NCBI GenBank assembly: GCA_002364615.1
Contig: DEYP01000013.1
Coordinates: forward strand, 1-64,000
Length of the DNA stretch: 64,000 nt
Reading direction: 5' to 3'
Origin: Arsukibacterium sp. UBA3155
GTDB lineage: Bacteria > Pseudomonadota > Gammaproteobacteria > Enterobacterales > Alteromonadaceae
The translations under genes were made by a program, and so were the position numbers. Numbering within the stretch: position 1 is the first letter of the stretch; each line of letters starts with the position of its first letter. Of this stretch, positions 36,703-46,250 are shown in pieces. A model generated the notes under the pieces. That model saw only the letters and a program-made list of their open reading frames with translations, was not told the origin of the DNA and did not search any database.

Positions 36703-38433
36703 ATGGACACACACGTTGTAATAGCCGTTAACGATTGCCCGGAAGTTCGTATCGCCGCCCACCCTAAGCTGGACATTGCCAAAAACGATGCTTGTGCTGT
36801 CGCACTGCTGGGCCGGGCCCGCTGGCAACAACAGCCGGTTACTGCCAGCAAAATACTGCAATTATTAAACGAAAAGTCTGATTTGGCTGCGCTGTACCAG
36901 CATTTAGCCGGCGACTTTTACCTTGTGGTGATTGAAAGCGGTAAACCGGTTTCGCTGCTAAATGACATTATGGGCGTGCAAAGCTGTTATTACGCTTTAC
37001 AGCAACACGTGCTTTATATCGGCCATGGCCTGAAACCGTTAAAACAGCTGGGGGTAACTTGTGCGCTGAATAAACAAGCAATTTATCACTATGTGTATTT
37101 TCACTGCATTCCGGCCCCCGATACCATTTATCAGCAGGTATTTAAGCTGGAGCCTGCCTATCTGATTAACGTTAACGCGACCGATATCAGCGCTGGCTCC
37201 TTGCTCTACTGCCCTGACTTTAAACCCAGTACAGAGTCAGCCAGTGTGCTTCAGCAGCAATGTTTGCAACAGCTAAACAACGCAGTACAACATAGCTTAG
37301 CCCCTGATTGTGGAGCCTTTTTAAGCGGTGGTCTGGATAGTTCGACCGTAGCCGGAATGTTAGCTCAACACCAACAACCGGCGCATACCTACTCTATAGG
37401 TTTTAAAGCTAAAGGCTATGACGAAACAGCCTATGCGCTGATTACTGCGAAACACTTTAACACCCGTCACCAAGTACATTATTTAACGCCTGAGCAAGCT
37501 GCTGACGCCTTTGTTAAAGTGGCGCAGTACTTTGATGAACCTTTCGGCAATTCCTCGGCAATGGCCGCCTATTTTTGCGCCAAATTTGCCAAAGAAGATG
37601 GTCGCGATGTGCTGCTGGCTGGCGATGGCGGTGATGAATTGTTCGCGGGAAATAGTCGCTACGCTAAGCAGAAAGTCTTTGAGGTATTTGCCAACGCGCC
37701 TGAACAATTGCAATCACTCGCCAGAGCAATTTTTCTGAAAACGCCGCTGGCAAGCTTGCCCGGCTTTAAGAAAGTAGCAAGTTATATTCGCCAGGCTGAT
37801 GAAAAACTGCCAATGCGGTTGCAGAACTATAACTTTATTAATCAGTTTGGCAGCACAGCTATTTTTACTGAATCATTTCTGGCAGGCATAGATACAGCAA
37901 GGCCTGAGCAATTACTGAAACAGCGTTACGAGCAATGCCGAAGCAACGATCCGGTTGATAGAATGCTGTTTCTGGACTGGAAGTTTACCCTGGCAGATAA
38001 CGATCTGGTAAAAGTGACTAAAATGTGTGAACTGGCAGGGGTTGAAGTCCGTTACCCCATGCTGGATAAATCACTGGTCGATTTCAGTTGTAAGGTTGCT
38101 GCCAGTACCAAACTACCCGGCCAGAAGCTTCGTGATTTTTATAAAAAAGTCTGTAATGGCTTTTTGGCCGATGAAACCCTTAGCAAAGAGAAGCATGGTT
38201 TCGGCCTGCCTTTTGGGGTGTGGTTGACAGACAATGCCCAACTTAAAACACTGGCTTTAAAGGCGCTTAATGCCTTCCGGCAAAGAAACATTGTTAAAGC
38301 CAGCTTAATTGATGCAGCAATAGACGCGCATACTAACAGCCATGCCAGTTACTATGGTGAGCTAATCTGGATATTAGTGGTACTGGAACTGTGGCTGCAG
38401 GCTGAAGAGCATGAGAATACTGCCAATGCATAA
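36703..38433 (+). CDS. Asn-synthetase-like protein 3 lacking the glutaminase cysteine
   Basis: 576 aa. The synthetase domain is intact, with PPi-loop SGGLDSS (208-214), LLAGDGGDELFAGN and KLRDFYKKV. The N-terminal domain keeps the fold (HLAGDFYLVVIESGKPVSLLNDIMG) but starts MDTHVV and has no Cys2, so Gln hydrolysis is not expected there. Relatives that lost Cys2 include beta-lactam synthetase and lasso-peptide cyclase, which use an internal amine. It may therefore join a carboxylate to an amine other than ammonia. It overlaps the next gene by 23 nt. Confidence 0.88.
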   Translation: MDTHVVIAVNDCPEVRIAAHPKLDIAKNDACAVALLGRARWQQQPVTASKILQLLNEKSDLAALYQHLAGDFYLVVIESGKPVSLLNDIMGVQSCYYALQQHVLYIGHGLKPLKQLGVTCALNKQAIYHYVYFHCIPAPDTIYQQVFKLEPAYLINVNATDISAGSLLYCPDFKPSTESASVLQQQCLQQLNNAVQHSLAPDCGAFLSGGLDSSTVAGMLAQHQQPAHTYSIGFKAKGYDETAYALITAKHFNTRHQVHYLTPEQAADAFVKVAQYFDEPFGNSSAMAAYFCAKFAKEDGRDVLLAGDGGDELFAGNSRYAKQKVFEVFANAPEQLQSLARAIFLKTPLASLPGFKKVASYIRQADEKLPMRLQNYNFINQFGSTAIFTESFLAGIDTARPEQLLKQRYEQCRSNDPVDRMLFLDWKFTLADNDLVKVTKMCELAGVEVRYPMLDKSLVDFSCKVAASTKLPGQKLRDFYKKVCNGFLADETLSKEKHGFGLPFGVWLTDNAQLKTLALKALNAFRQRNIVKASLIDAAIDAHTNSHASYYGELIWILVVLELWLQAEEHENTANA

Positions 38434-39361
38434 ATTACTGCAACTGGCCGGCAAACTGCTTGGCCGTAATAAACTGAGTATTCTCATCTATCACCAAGTA
38501 CTGGCCGAACCGGACCCTATGCGCCCCAGCGAACCTACGGCAGAAGTATTCGACTGGCAAATGCGCCTGCTGCGGGACTATTTTACGCCCTTGTCACTGG
38601 ATGACGCCTTGCACCACCTGCAGCACAACACCCTGCCGGCTAATGCGGTGTGTGTGACCTTTGATGACGGCTATCTGAATAATTTAACAGTAGCTCAACC
38701 CATCCTGGCTAAATATGGTATTCCAGCAACGGTGTATATTGCTACCGGTTTTAGTCATGGTAACAATATGTGGAATGATCGGATTATTTATCTGTTTTCA
38801 GATAAAAATCGCCAACAGCTGAGCTTGCAGGGAGAAAAGGTTGAGCTTGGGGATTGGCCACAACGGCGTGAACTGGCGCAGCAATGGTTGATGAAACTGA
38901 AATATTTAGCAATTGGGCCTAGAATAGCTGAAGTCGATAAACTTTATCTGGAAAATGAGGCGGTTGAGCAAGCCCCATTAATGATGAATCCAGCGGAGAT
39001 AAAGCAACTGGCCGCAACAGGTACCTGTATTGGTGCCCATACTATTAATCATCCCATTCTTAAAGTACTGCCAGCAGCTGAGCAACAAAACGAGATACTC
39101 CAAAGTAAGCAGCAACTGGAAGCGTGGACTGAAAAACCCATTAAGCATTTTGCTTACCCAAATGGTGTCATTGGCCGTGATTTTGATGAAACAGCGGTGG
39201 GCATTGTACAACATTCGGGCTTTGACAGCGCAGTTACAACTGACTGGGGTGTATCTACCGGTGGCAACTCTGTATTTAAATTAAAGCGCTTTACACCTTG
39301 GGATCACCGTGAGTTGAAATTCCACATAAGATTAGTCAACCAATATTGGCAAAAGGGTTAA
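38411..39361 (+). CDS. Polysaccharide deacetylase 3 (CE4)
   Basis: A 316-aa NodB-fold protein with VCVTFDDGYLNN, GAHTINHPIL (His-x3-His) and FAYPNG motifs. It belongs to the short-form family seen in XrtA loci. The start at 38411 overlaps the upstream gene; ATG 38426 (MHKLLQLAGKLLG) is an equally plausible start. The third deacetylase in the locus. Confidence 0.88.
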   Translation: MRILPMHKLLQLAGKLLGRNKLSILIYHQVLAEPDPMRPSEPTAEVFDWQMRLLRDYFTPLSLDDALHHLQHNTLPANAVCVTFDDGYLNNLTVAQPILAKYGIPATVYIATGFSHGNNMWNDRIIYLFSDKNRQQLSLQGEKVELGDWPQRRELAQQWLMKLKYLAIGPRIAEVDKLYLENEAVEQAPLMMNPAEIKQLAATGTCIGAHTINHPILKVLPAAEQQNEILQSKQQLEAWTEKPIKHFAYPNGVIGRDFDETAVGIVQHSGFDSAVTTDWGVSTGGNSVFKLKRFTPWDHRELKFHIRLVNQYWQKG

Positions 39362-39367
39362 TTTAAG

Positions 39368-40501
39368 ATGGCTGAAAAGCATGCAGCTTTAGTAATCGGG
39401 GTTTGTAGTCACGGCCTTTCTGTTATTCGCTCTCTTCATGCTAATGGCGTCACTGTATTTGCTGTTGAAAAAAGCACTGATATACCCGGCGTGAAAACCA
39501 ATACAATATCTCAGTTATTTAAGGTAAAAGACTTTTCAGCCGAAGAGTTATTAGTATCTTTACCTCAGATTAGACAAAGCCTGTCTCAGTGGAATGAAAT
39601 TGTCCTTTTTGCGACCAATGACAACCATGTAAAATTCATTTGTGACCATTACCCAACTTTAGCAACCTATTTTAAAATTAGTTGGGCAGAGCAGAGAAAA
39701 ACTATTAATCAATTACTAGATAAACGAAATCTCGAACATCTTAGTAAGGTCGCTGGATTAAACTATCCAAAATCTGCCATCATTGATAAATGTTCCCTAC
39801 AAAATGTAGTTTTAAGTAACTTCAGATATCCGGTAATTATTAAACCGGCGAAACCCTTATCGTCATTTAAAACTCAAATTGCAGTTAATCATGAAGAAGT
39901 TACTAAGCTGATAGAAAAATTTGCAGCAGATTTGCCACTTGTTGCTCAAGAGTATATTGAAGGGAGTGATCAAACACTATATTTCTGCGCTCTAACTTTA
40001 CGGGCTGGTAAGCATATACAAAGCATGGTCGGACAGAAAATATCTTCTTACCCCCCGGCAAGAGGTCAAACAACTATCGCTCAGACTCTTGAAAATCATG
40101 AAATCACTGACTTTACTTTGCGTTTCTTTAATCAGTTCAAACTAAGCGGACCAGTATCTTTAGAACTGAAAAAAGCGCCTGATAATACTTTTTGGGTGAT
40201 AGAGCCTACTGTAGGCAGAACTGATTTCTGGTCAGAGCTTTGTATTAAAGCTGGTTTTCATCAGCCCTACCAGGAGTATCTGATTGCGTTGGATCAACAG
40301 GTCTTCGTTACACCTTTAACCAGTGCTGTCTGGTTTGATTGTGAGCGTGCGCCACTAAACTATTTGAAAGCATGCTGGACGCAGAAAACGTTTAAACCTT
40401 TTGGGAAACCACCAGCTTTTACTTATTTTAGGTTAGGCGATTTAAAACCTTTTTTTGCTGCATGTCTTTTACTTTTTAAGCGGTTAGTACTTAAACGATG
40501 A
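39368..40501 (+). CDS. ATP-grasp protein 5 (carbamoyl-phosphate-synthase-like)
   Basis: A 377-aa ATP-grasp protein of another branch. The N-terminal pre-ATP-grasp domain reads ALVIGVCSHGLSVIRSLHANGV; the core has YPVIIKPAKPLSSFKT, LVAQEYIEGSDQTLYF and GPVSLELKKAPDNTFWVIEPTVGR. It resembles the D-aspartate-ligase/CarB-like proteins found in glycan loci. It overlaps the next gene by 4 nt. Codon use is AT-rich compared with the main XrtA operon. Confidence 0.82.
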   Translation: MAEKHAALVIGVCSHGLSVIRSLHANGVTVFAVEKSTDIPGVKTNTISQLFKVKDFSAEELLVSLPQIRQSLSQWNEIVLFATNDNHVKFICDHYPTLATYFKISWAEQRKTINQLLDKRNLEHLSKVAGLNYPKSAIIDKCSLQNVVLSNFRYPVIIKPAKPLSSFKTQIAVNHEEVTKLIEKFAADLPLVAQEYIEGSDQTLYFCALTLRAGKHIQSMVGQKISSYPPARGQTTIAQTLENHEITDFTLRFFNQFKLSGPVSLELKKAPDNTFWVIEPTVGRTDFWSELCIKAGFHQPYQEYLIALDQQVFVTPLTSAVWFDCERAPLNYLKACWTQKTFKPFGKPPAFTYFRLGDLKPFFAACLLLFKRLVLKR

Positions 40502-41610
40502 GTAGTGCCAGCACTTTTGGAGTTAAGATTTTCCCGGCAGGATATACGTTGCCACCTATATTGCAACAATGGCTTCTCTTAAATCAGCCTCATGCGGTAT
40601 TTGCATCACCAGATTGGTACTCTTCGTTAATCCAATTTAAACAACGTTACGATTGTAAGCCTAATACAACGTTCTTCTGGTTGTTTATTTTTCAATCTGG
40701 CAAACCTTGCGTGGCTGCGCCATTGGAAAGGGAAGGTAATAAATTCCGGGCAGTCTCGAACTTCTATACACCTTTTAATGAAGTTTTTTTTGATAACACA
40801 ATGCTGAATTTAACCGGGGCATGGTCGTTGCTGATAAACCAGCTTAAGTCTGTAGACAAAAAATGGTTAAGCATCGAAGTTTATCCTTTATTCCCGGTTC
40901 AACTGAATACCTTGCTCTCTTTACAAAAAAACGAAAACGTCTGTGTTTTTCCCTACCACTTTTCCGCAAATTTCAGTTCAGAGTTTAGTGATTTTTCAAC
41001 TTATTGGGTCAATCGCCCTTCTCGTCTGCGAAACACCTATAAAAGAAGAAAAAAAGCGTTACAGAAATTTGATAATAGTATAGAAATTCACACTAAACTT
41101 ACGGAAGCTATCAGGCAAGATTACTGGCAGGTTTATAACCTTAGCTGGAAAATTCAGGAGCCTTCCCGGGAGTTTATTGACTGGTTAATGAACTGGGCTG
41201 AAGAGCATAACAAACTCAGATTAGGCATATTAAAAATAAATGGTCATGCAGTCGCTTCTCAACTATGGCTGATAAATGGCAATACCGCTTATATTTATAA
41301 GTTAGCACAAGACAAAGACAAAGATAGTTTGTCGCCAGGGACAATATTGACAGAACACATGGTTCGAACTTTAGCCGACAATGACGGTATTAAACGAATT
41401 GATTTTCTGCTTGGAGATGACAGCTTTAAAACGCTCTGGATGGACAATAAAACAGAAGTCATGGGAGCAGAAATTTTTAATCAAACCAATGTCTGGGGAT
41501 TTGTTCTGACTAGACTCTACAAACTACGCGATCTGATCAAGCGAAAAACCGGTATTAACTTTTCAAAAAAAGCATTTGTAAAAAAAACTTCTGGGGCTAA
41601 TGATGAGTAG
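40498..41610 (+). CDS. GNAT/FemAB-like acyltransferase
   Basis: A 370-aa protein of the CelD/BioF-like GNAT group (Acetyltransf_6). The diagnostic centre is RPSRLRNTYKRRKKALQK, followed by QVYNLSWKIQEPS, AVASQLWLINGNTAYIYKLA and a DFLLGDDSFKTLWM end. It is coupled to the ATP-grasp gene (4-nt overlap) and to the next hydrolase-like gene (11-nt overlap). The acyl donor and acceptor are unknown. Confidence 0.85.
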   Translation: MSSASTFGVKIFPAGYTLPPILQQWLLLNQPHAVFASPDWYSSLIQFKQRYDCKPNTTFFWLFIFQSGKPCVAAPLEREGNKFRAVSNFYTPFNEVFFDNTMLNLTGAWSLLINQLKSVDKKWLSIEVYPLFPVQLNTLLSLQKNENVCVFPYHFSANFSSEFSDFSTYWVNRPSRLRNTYKRRKKALQKFDNSIEIHTKLTEAIRQDYWQVYNLSWKIQEPSREFIDWLMNWAEEHNKLRLGILKINGHAVASQLWLINGNTAYIYKLAQDKDKDSLSPGTILTEHMVRTLADNDGIKRIDFLLGDDSFKTLWMDNKTEVMGAEIFNQTNVWGFVLTRLYKLRDLIKRKTGINFSKKAFVKKTSGANDE

Positions 41611-42427
41611 AGATGTTTTTGTTAACTCTGGCTTTTATCCTTTTTCATCCGGTCAGCTTTTTTTGCATGCAAAAGTAGATATTGCTACCGAAAACGCCGT
41701 TCTAATACTCCCGCCCTTTGCCGAGGAAATGAACAAAACACGTCATCTTATCAATACGGTAATGCAACAACTTGCTGCGGCTGATTGTAATTGCTTTATG
41801 CTGGACAACTTTGGTACTGGCGATAGCGAAGGCGATTTAGATCAAGCCTCTGTGGGCATTTGGCGCAATGATATTCAGCAGTTTATTGCGCTGCTACAAC
41901 AAGACGGTTACCAGAGATTAAGCGTTGTCGCCATCCGCTTTGGCGCTTTACAGTTGTTTGATTTACTGAACAACGACGCTTTAGGTTTACCCATGCAGAA
42001 CATTGTATTGTGGCAACCAATATTCGACGTAAAAAAATTCTGGCAACAATTTGTCAGGATTAAGGTGGCTGAAGTAATGGCAAGCGGTAAAAAAGTCAGC
42101 CAGAAAGATCTGGAGCAGCAACTCTTGCAGGGAAATACCATTGAGATTGCCGGCTACCCAATAAGTCCTGATTTTTATCAAAGCCTGCTTAGCATGCAAA
42201 CGGCGATTCCGGCGCAATTACAACGATGCCAGCTTAGCTGGTTTGAAACATCACAGCTTGAAAACATTGCGCTGCCGGTACAAAAAATGCTGCTACAGTT
42301 TCAAGAAAATCAAGATGTTAATTTTGTTCAGCTAAAGGCTGAACCTTACTGGCAAACCACCGAGCTGGCCAACGCAGATGAGCTTATAACACTAACGGTG
42401 CAGCAACTAGTCGGGGGCCAGCAATGA
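41600..42427 (+). CDS. XrtA-associated alpha/beta-hydrolase-like protein 2
   Basis: 275 aa (TIGR03101-type). It has the hydrolase-fold landmarks ILPPFAEEMNKTRH and DNFGTGDSEGDL. The nucleophile elbow, usually GxSxG, reads AIRFGAL, so the catalytic serine is missing. It may be a non-enzymatic partner or use another residue. Overlaps its neighbours by 11 and 4 nt. Two adjacent ATGs (41600, 41603) could serve as start. Confidence 0.85.
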   Translation: MMSRDVFVNSGFYPFSSGQLFLHAKVDIATENAVLILPPFAEEMNKTRHLINTVMQQLAAADCNCFMLDNFGTGDSEGDLDQASVGIWRNDIQQFIALLQQDGYQRLSVVAIRFGALQLFDLLNNDALGLPMQNIVLWQPIFDVKKFWQQFVRIKVAEVMASGKKVSQKDLEQQLLQGNTIEIAGYPISPDFYQSLLSMQTAIPAQLQRCQLSWFETSQLENIALPVQKMLLQFQENQDVNFVQLKAEPYWQTTELANADELITLTVQQLVGGQQ

Positions 42428-43311
42428 GTGAGCATTTTGTCAGTATTATTAATGGTGAACATACCCTTAGCGCAATACTACATGATACTGATTGTTGTGA
42501 TATTGATACCAAAGATAAACGGGTTAAAACCGGAGTATTAATTGTTGTTGGTGGACCACAGTATCGTATAGGAAGCCATCGTCAGTTTGTGAAGCTAAGT
42601 CGCGCGCTGGCTGCTGCTGGCATTCCGTCTATGCGGTTTGATAGCGCCGGCATGGGCGACAGCACTGGCAGTAAAGTGATGTTTTATCAGCAGAATGATG
42701 ATATAGCTGCCGCGATTCAGTTATTTATGCAGCAGTGTCCCCATTTAAATAATATTGTGCTTTGGGGCTTATGTGACGCCGCCAGTGCGGCATTGCTGTA
42801 CTGTTATCGCCGGGCTGATAGCAGAGTCGTAGGTTTGGTATTATTGAACCCCTGGGTGCGGCAACAACACAGTCACGCCCAGGTTATGCTGAAGCATTAC
42901 TACTGGCAACGGTTAAGCTCAAAAGCGTTCTGGCAAAAGTTATTGGCTGGCGGCCTGAACCCATGGCAGAGCATTAAAGACGTGCTGCAAACCTATAAAG
43001 CAAGCAAAAGTAGCCAGCCCAAACGTGCGGCTGAGGTTAAACAGCCTAGCAAAGAAAAAACAACGGCAGAAAACTATGTGCAACATATGCTGGCGGGCTG
43101 GCAAGCTTTTGCTGGCAGAACTCTGGTGATCACCAGTGGCAATGACCATACCGCTCAGGAGTTTTTAGACCTCTGTGCTCATAATCCGGCGTGGGAGCAG
43201 TGTCTGGCAAGGGCACAGCATCATCATGTTACTGCGGCAAATCACACTTTTGCCACTACCTTATGGCGCGGTGAAGTGGAACAGCAAACCGCGAAATTTG
43301 TTAGGCAATAA
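42424..43311 (+). CDS. XrtA-associated alpha/beta-hydrolase-like protein 1
   Basis: 295 aa (TIGR03100-type). Landmarks are VGGPQYRIGSHRQFV, RFDSAGMGDSTG and a nucleophile elbow LWGLCDAAS, where Cys takes the place of Ser. A conserved late His (HTFATTLW) is present. The pair of hydrolase-like proteins regularly occurs together in XrtA loci; their substrates are unknown. Last gene of the second plus-strand block. Confidence 0.87.
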   Translation: MSEHFVSIINGEHTLSAILHDTDCCDIDTKDKRVKTGVLIVVGGPQYRIGSHRQFVKLSRALAAAGIPSMRFDSAGMGDSTGSKVMFYQQNDDIAAAIQLFMQQCPHLNNIVLWGLCDAASAALLYCYRRADSRVVGLVLLNPWVRQQHSHAQVMLKHYYWQRLSSKAFWQKLLAGGLNPWQSIKDVLQTYKASKSSQPKRAAEVKQPSKEKTTAENYVQHMLAGWQAFAGRTLVITSGNDHTAQEFLDLCAHNPAWEQCLARAQHHHVTAANHTFATTLWRGEVEQQTAKFVRQ

Positions 43312-43322
43312 ACCAACAACTT

Positions 43323-43336
43323 AGCAGTTAACTGCT
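43323..43336. other. 14-bp palindrome between convergent genes
   Basis: AGCAGTTAACTGCT is a perfect palindrome in the 58-nt gap between the hydrolase gene and the convergent decarboxylase gene. A second imperfect hairpin (GCTG...CAGC) follows at about 43362-43375. No T-tract is present, so a terminator role is only a guess. Confidence 0.3.
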
Positions 43337-43369
43337 CGCACTTATATCTTTACCGCTAAATTGCTGCAG

Positions 43370-44635
43370 TTACAGCAATATCTCTGCCACATTCGGATGG
43401 CCTAAAAAATCCTGCGGGCTGGCTGTAGGCCCGTAGGCGCCGGACTGATACACCACTACCCAGTCCCCTACTTCGGCTTTGGGTAAGTTCATCCGGTCTG
43501 CTAAAATATCCAATGGGGTGCAAAGGGGCCCAACAATGGTAACCAGCTCAGTCTCACTCTGGCTAAAGCGGTTGGCTATTGCTACCGGATAGTTTTTACG
43601 AATAACCTGGCCAAAATTACCTGAGTTGGCTAAGTGGTGATGCAAGCCGCCGTTACACACCAGATAAGTGGTGCCTCGTGAGTGCTTTTTATCAACCACC
43701 TGACAGGCGTATAAACCTGCCTCGGCCACCAGGTATCGCCCAAGCTCAATAACCAGTTCAATACCGGCCAATTCATTGTCGTACTGCTGCAACAAGTCCT
43801 GTAACGACTCGCCTACCGGCGCTAAATTTAGCCGCCGCTCACCGGCAAAATAAGGTATGCCAAAACCACCGCCGAGGTTAATCATCTCAGGCCGGTATGG
43901 ACAGGCTGCAACCAGTTTCGCGGCCAGCGCAAAGGTATGTTGGTGCGCTTCAATTAATGCTTCTGCTTTTAAGTTTTGTGAGCCGCAAAAGATGTGAAAA
44001 CCACGTAATTTAACCGGCATATCGGCAATGTCAGCTAACAGTTCAAGTACTTGTTCTTCATCAATACCAAAGGGCTTGGCACCACCGGCCATTTTCATAC
44101 CGGAGGCTTTAAGCTCAAACGCCGGATTAACCCGTAGCGCCACCTGTGGGGTTTTGTTGGTTTGTGCCCCCAGCGCACAAATACGCTTAAGCTCACCAAG
44201 CGATTCAACATTAAGCGTAACGCCGGCAATAATGGCCGATAGCAGTTCGGCATCGCCCTTACCCGGGCCGGCAAAACTGATATCCGCTACCGGCATGCCG
44301 CTTTGTATTGCCAGCAGCATTTCTTTTTGTGAGGCGACATCAAAACCGTCGACTAACGGCTTTAAATGCTCGACCACCGGCCAGTACGGGTTAGCTTTAA
44401 CGGCATAATGCAGTTTTATCCGTGACGGAATATGGCGGCGAAAACTGGCGACCTGCTGATTAATAATACTGCGATCGTACACATAAAAGGCCGGACGGTT
44501 TAACAACTGACTAATTTCAGTCATGCTAAAGCCGGCTGCCAGCAATTGGCCATTTTGAGTGCTGAACTGGCTCATTTGTTCATGTTGAGGCGCATTATTA
44601 TTCGTACCGGTATGGTTAGCGCTGTTACTGCTCAT
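43370..44635 (-). CDS. PLP-dependent decarboxylase, XrtA-associated
   Basis: A 421-aa fold-III decarboxylase (TIGR03099-type; ornithine/diaminopimelate decarboxylase relative). The PLP lysine is Lys80 in LHYAVKANPYWP. HIFCGSQNL, INLGGGFGIPYF and VGPLCTPLDILADR are further family motifs. It would decarboxylate an amino acid to an amine. It is downstream of the acyl-CoA ligase with a 13-nt gap, so the two form an operon. The first ~20 residues (Asn/Gln-rich) may be an extension, and Met21 is an alternative start. Confidence 0.9.
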   Translation of the reverse strand: MSSNSANHTGTNNNAPQHEQMSQFSTQNGQLLAAGFSMTEISQLLNRPAFYVYDRSIINQQVASFRRHIPSRIKLHYAVKANPYWPVVEHLKPLVDGFDVASQKEMLLAIQSGMPVADISFAGPGKGDAELLSAIIAGVTLNVESLGELKRICALGAQTNKTPQVALRVNPAFELKASGMKMAGGAKPFGIDEEQVLELLADIADMPVKLRGFHIFCGSQNLKAEALIEAHQHTFALAAKLVAACPYRPEMINLGGGFGIPYFAGERRLNLAPVGESLQDLLQQYDNELAGIELVIELGRYLVAEAGLYACQVVDKKHSRGTTYLVCNGGLHHHLANSGNFGQVIRKNYPVAIANRFSQSETELVTIVGPLCTPLDILADRMNLPKAEVGDWVVVYQSGAYGPTASPQDFLGHPNVAEILL

Positions 44636-44648
44636 GCTGAAGCTCCTG

Positions 44649-46250
44649 TCATACTGATTTTACTGCCAAGAAGTAATCCTGATACTGAGTCGCCAGGGTT
44701 TTACGATCTATTTTGCCGTTAGCATTTTTAGGCAAGCTGTTCAGCACTATGATTTCTCTGGGTTGCATAAAATTCGGTAAACTACGTTTTAACTGGGCTT
44801 GCCAGCTTTTAACATCTGGATCTGACCCCGATGTGGCAACCACTACTAAGATGGCCTGGTCAACCCCATCGTATATGCCCATGGCAGCCACATCCACCAA
44901 GGCTGGTTCAAGCCGATAGATTGCTTCTTCCACTTCAGTGGGGCTGACCCGGTAGCCGGAGGTTTTAATCATTTCATCACGCCGGCCCACAAAGTACAGA
45001 TAACCTTCTTCGTCGGCTTTGACGGTGTCACCCGACCATACAGCCGGGCTTTGCAGCTGAATGCCCGATGGAATCATTGGGTCGAACTTAAAGCGCTCAG
45101 CGGTTTTCTCCGGCGCATTCCAATAGCCAAGGCTTACCAGTGGCCCGCGGTGTACCAGCTCGCCTGGCTCATTAGGGCCGCATAAGCTGCCATCTTCACG
45201 CACCACCACAATTTCGGCATTAGGAATTGCCTTGCCCATTGAACCGGGTTTACGGGCTAAATCTGCTGGCGGCAGATAGGTTGAGCGAAATGCCTCGGTT
45301 AAACCATACATCAGATAAGGTTCGGCATTGCTGAAGATGCCTTGCAGCTGCTTAAGCAAAGGTTGTGGCATGGCACCACCAGAGTTGGTTAAGTAGCGCA
45401 CACTGGCAGCGCTGTCATCGTGCCATTTGGCTTTAGCCAGCTGCGCCCACAATGGCGGCACGGCTGCAATACCGGTGACTTTATGCCGCGCTACGGTTCT
45501 GACGACGTCCTGCACCAGAAAAAAGTCCAGCAATACCACGCTGGCGCCTACCGTAAATGCTGTGGTTAACTGGCTTAAGCCGTAATCAAAACTTAGCGGC
45601 AGTAATGCCAGAATAACATCATCGGCAGTATTGTGCAGATAGCTTGCCACACTGCTGGCACCTACCAGCATATTGCGCTGCGACAGCACCACCCCTTTTG
45701 GCTTACCGGTACTACCAGAGGTATACAAAATGGCAGCCATGTCACTATCTGTGACAGCGCCACAAAGCATGCCTAAACTGTCAGCTTCGGCCTCGCTGGC
45801 AGCGGGCAATAGTGCATTAACCGCCAGATGAGCTGGCAGTTGCTCTGCACATTCGTCATCAGTTAATAAAATGGTATGTAAATCCGGACAATCGTTAAGG
45901 ATTGCTGTCAGGGTAGCCAACCGATCTTTACTGGTTACCAATAGCCGCACATTGCAATCCTGCAGAATATGTTGCACCTGCTCTGGTTTTAACGCCGGGT
46001 TAACCGGCACAAACACTCCACCACAGGCCGCAGTGCCCCAGATACTGGAAATTGTTTCGAATTGCTTGGGTAAGTATACGGCTACCCGGTCAAAGCGCTT
46101 TACCCCATGCTGGCGCAAGTTTAACGCCACCGCATTAACCTGCTGATACAATTCAGAGTAACTTAAACTGTTATCTTTAAAATGCAGCGCCGTGCGCCCG
46201 GGAAATGTCTGCTGAGCGTGTTCTAAAAGCTGATATAGATTTTTAATCAT
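44649..46250 (-). CDS. Acyl-CoA ligase (AMP-forming), XrtA-associated
   Basis: About 533 aa of the ANL superfamily (TIGR03098-type). Motifs: ILYTSGSTGKPKGV (ATP loop), YGLTEAFRSTYLPP, SGDTVKADEEG and the C-terminal lysine motif PKNANGKIDRKTL. It would activate an acyl or aminoacyl carboxylate, probably for loading on the ACP encoded divergently. ATG 46250 is preceded by AGAGG; the GTG at 46271 is less likely. Confidence 0.92.
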   Translation of the reverse strand: MIKNLYQLLEHAQQTFPGRTALHFKDNSLSYSELYQQVNAVALNLRQHGVKRFDRVAVYLPKQFETISSIWGTAACGGVFVPVNPALKPEQVQHILQDCNVRLLVTSKDRLATLTAILNDCPDLHTILLTDDECAEQLPAHLAVNALLPAASEAEADSLGMLCGAVTDSDMAAILYTSGSTGKPKGVVLSQRNMLVGASSVASYLHNTADDVILALLPLSFDYGLSQLTTAFTVGASVVLLDFFLVQDVVRTVARHKVTGIAAVPPLWAQLAKAKWHDDSAASVRYLTNSGGAMPQPLLKQLQGIFSNAEPYLMYGLTEAFRSTYLPPADLARKPGSMGKAIPNAEIVVVREDGSLCGPNEPGELVHRGPLVSLGYWNAPEKTAERFKFDPMIPSGIQLQSPAVWSGDTVKADEEGYLYFVGRRDEMIKTSGYRVSPTEVEEAIYRLEPALVDVAAMGIYDGVDQAILVVVATSGSDPDVKSWQAQLKRSLPNFMQPREIIVLNSLPKNANGKIDRKTLATQYQDYFLAVKSV

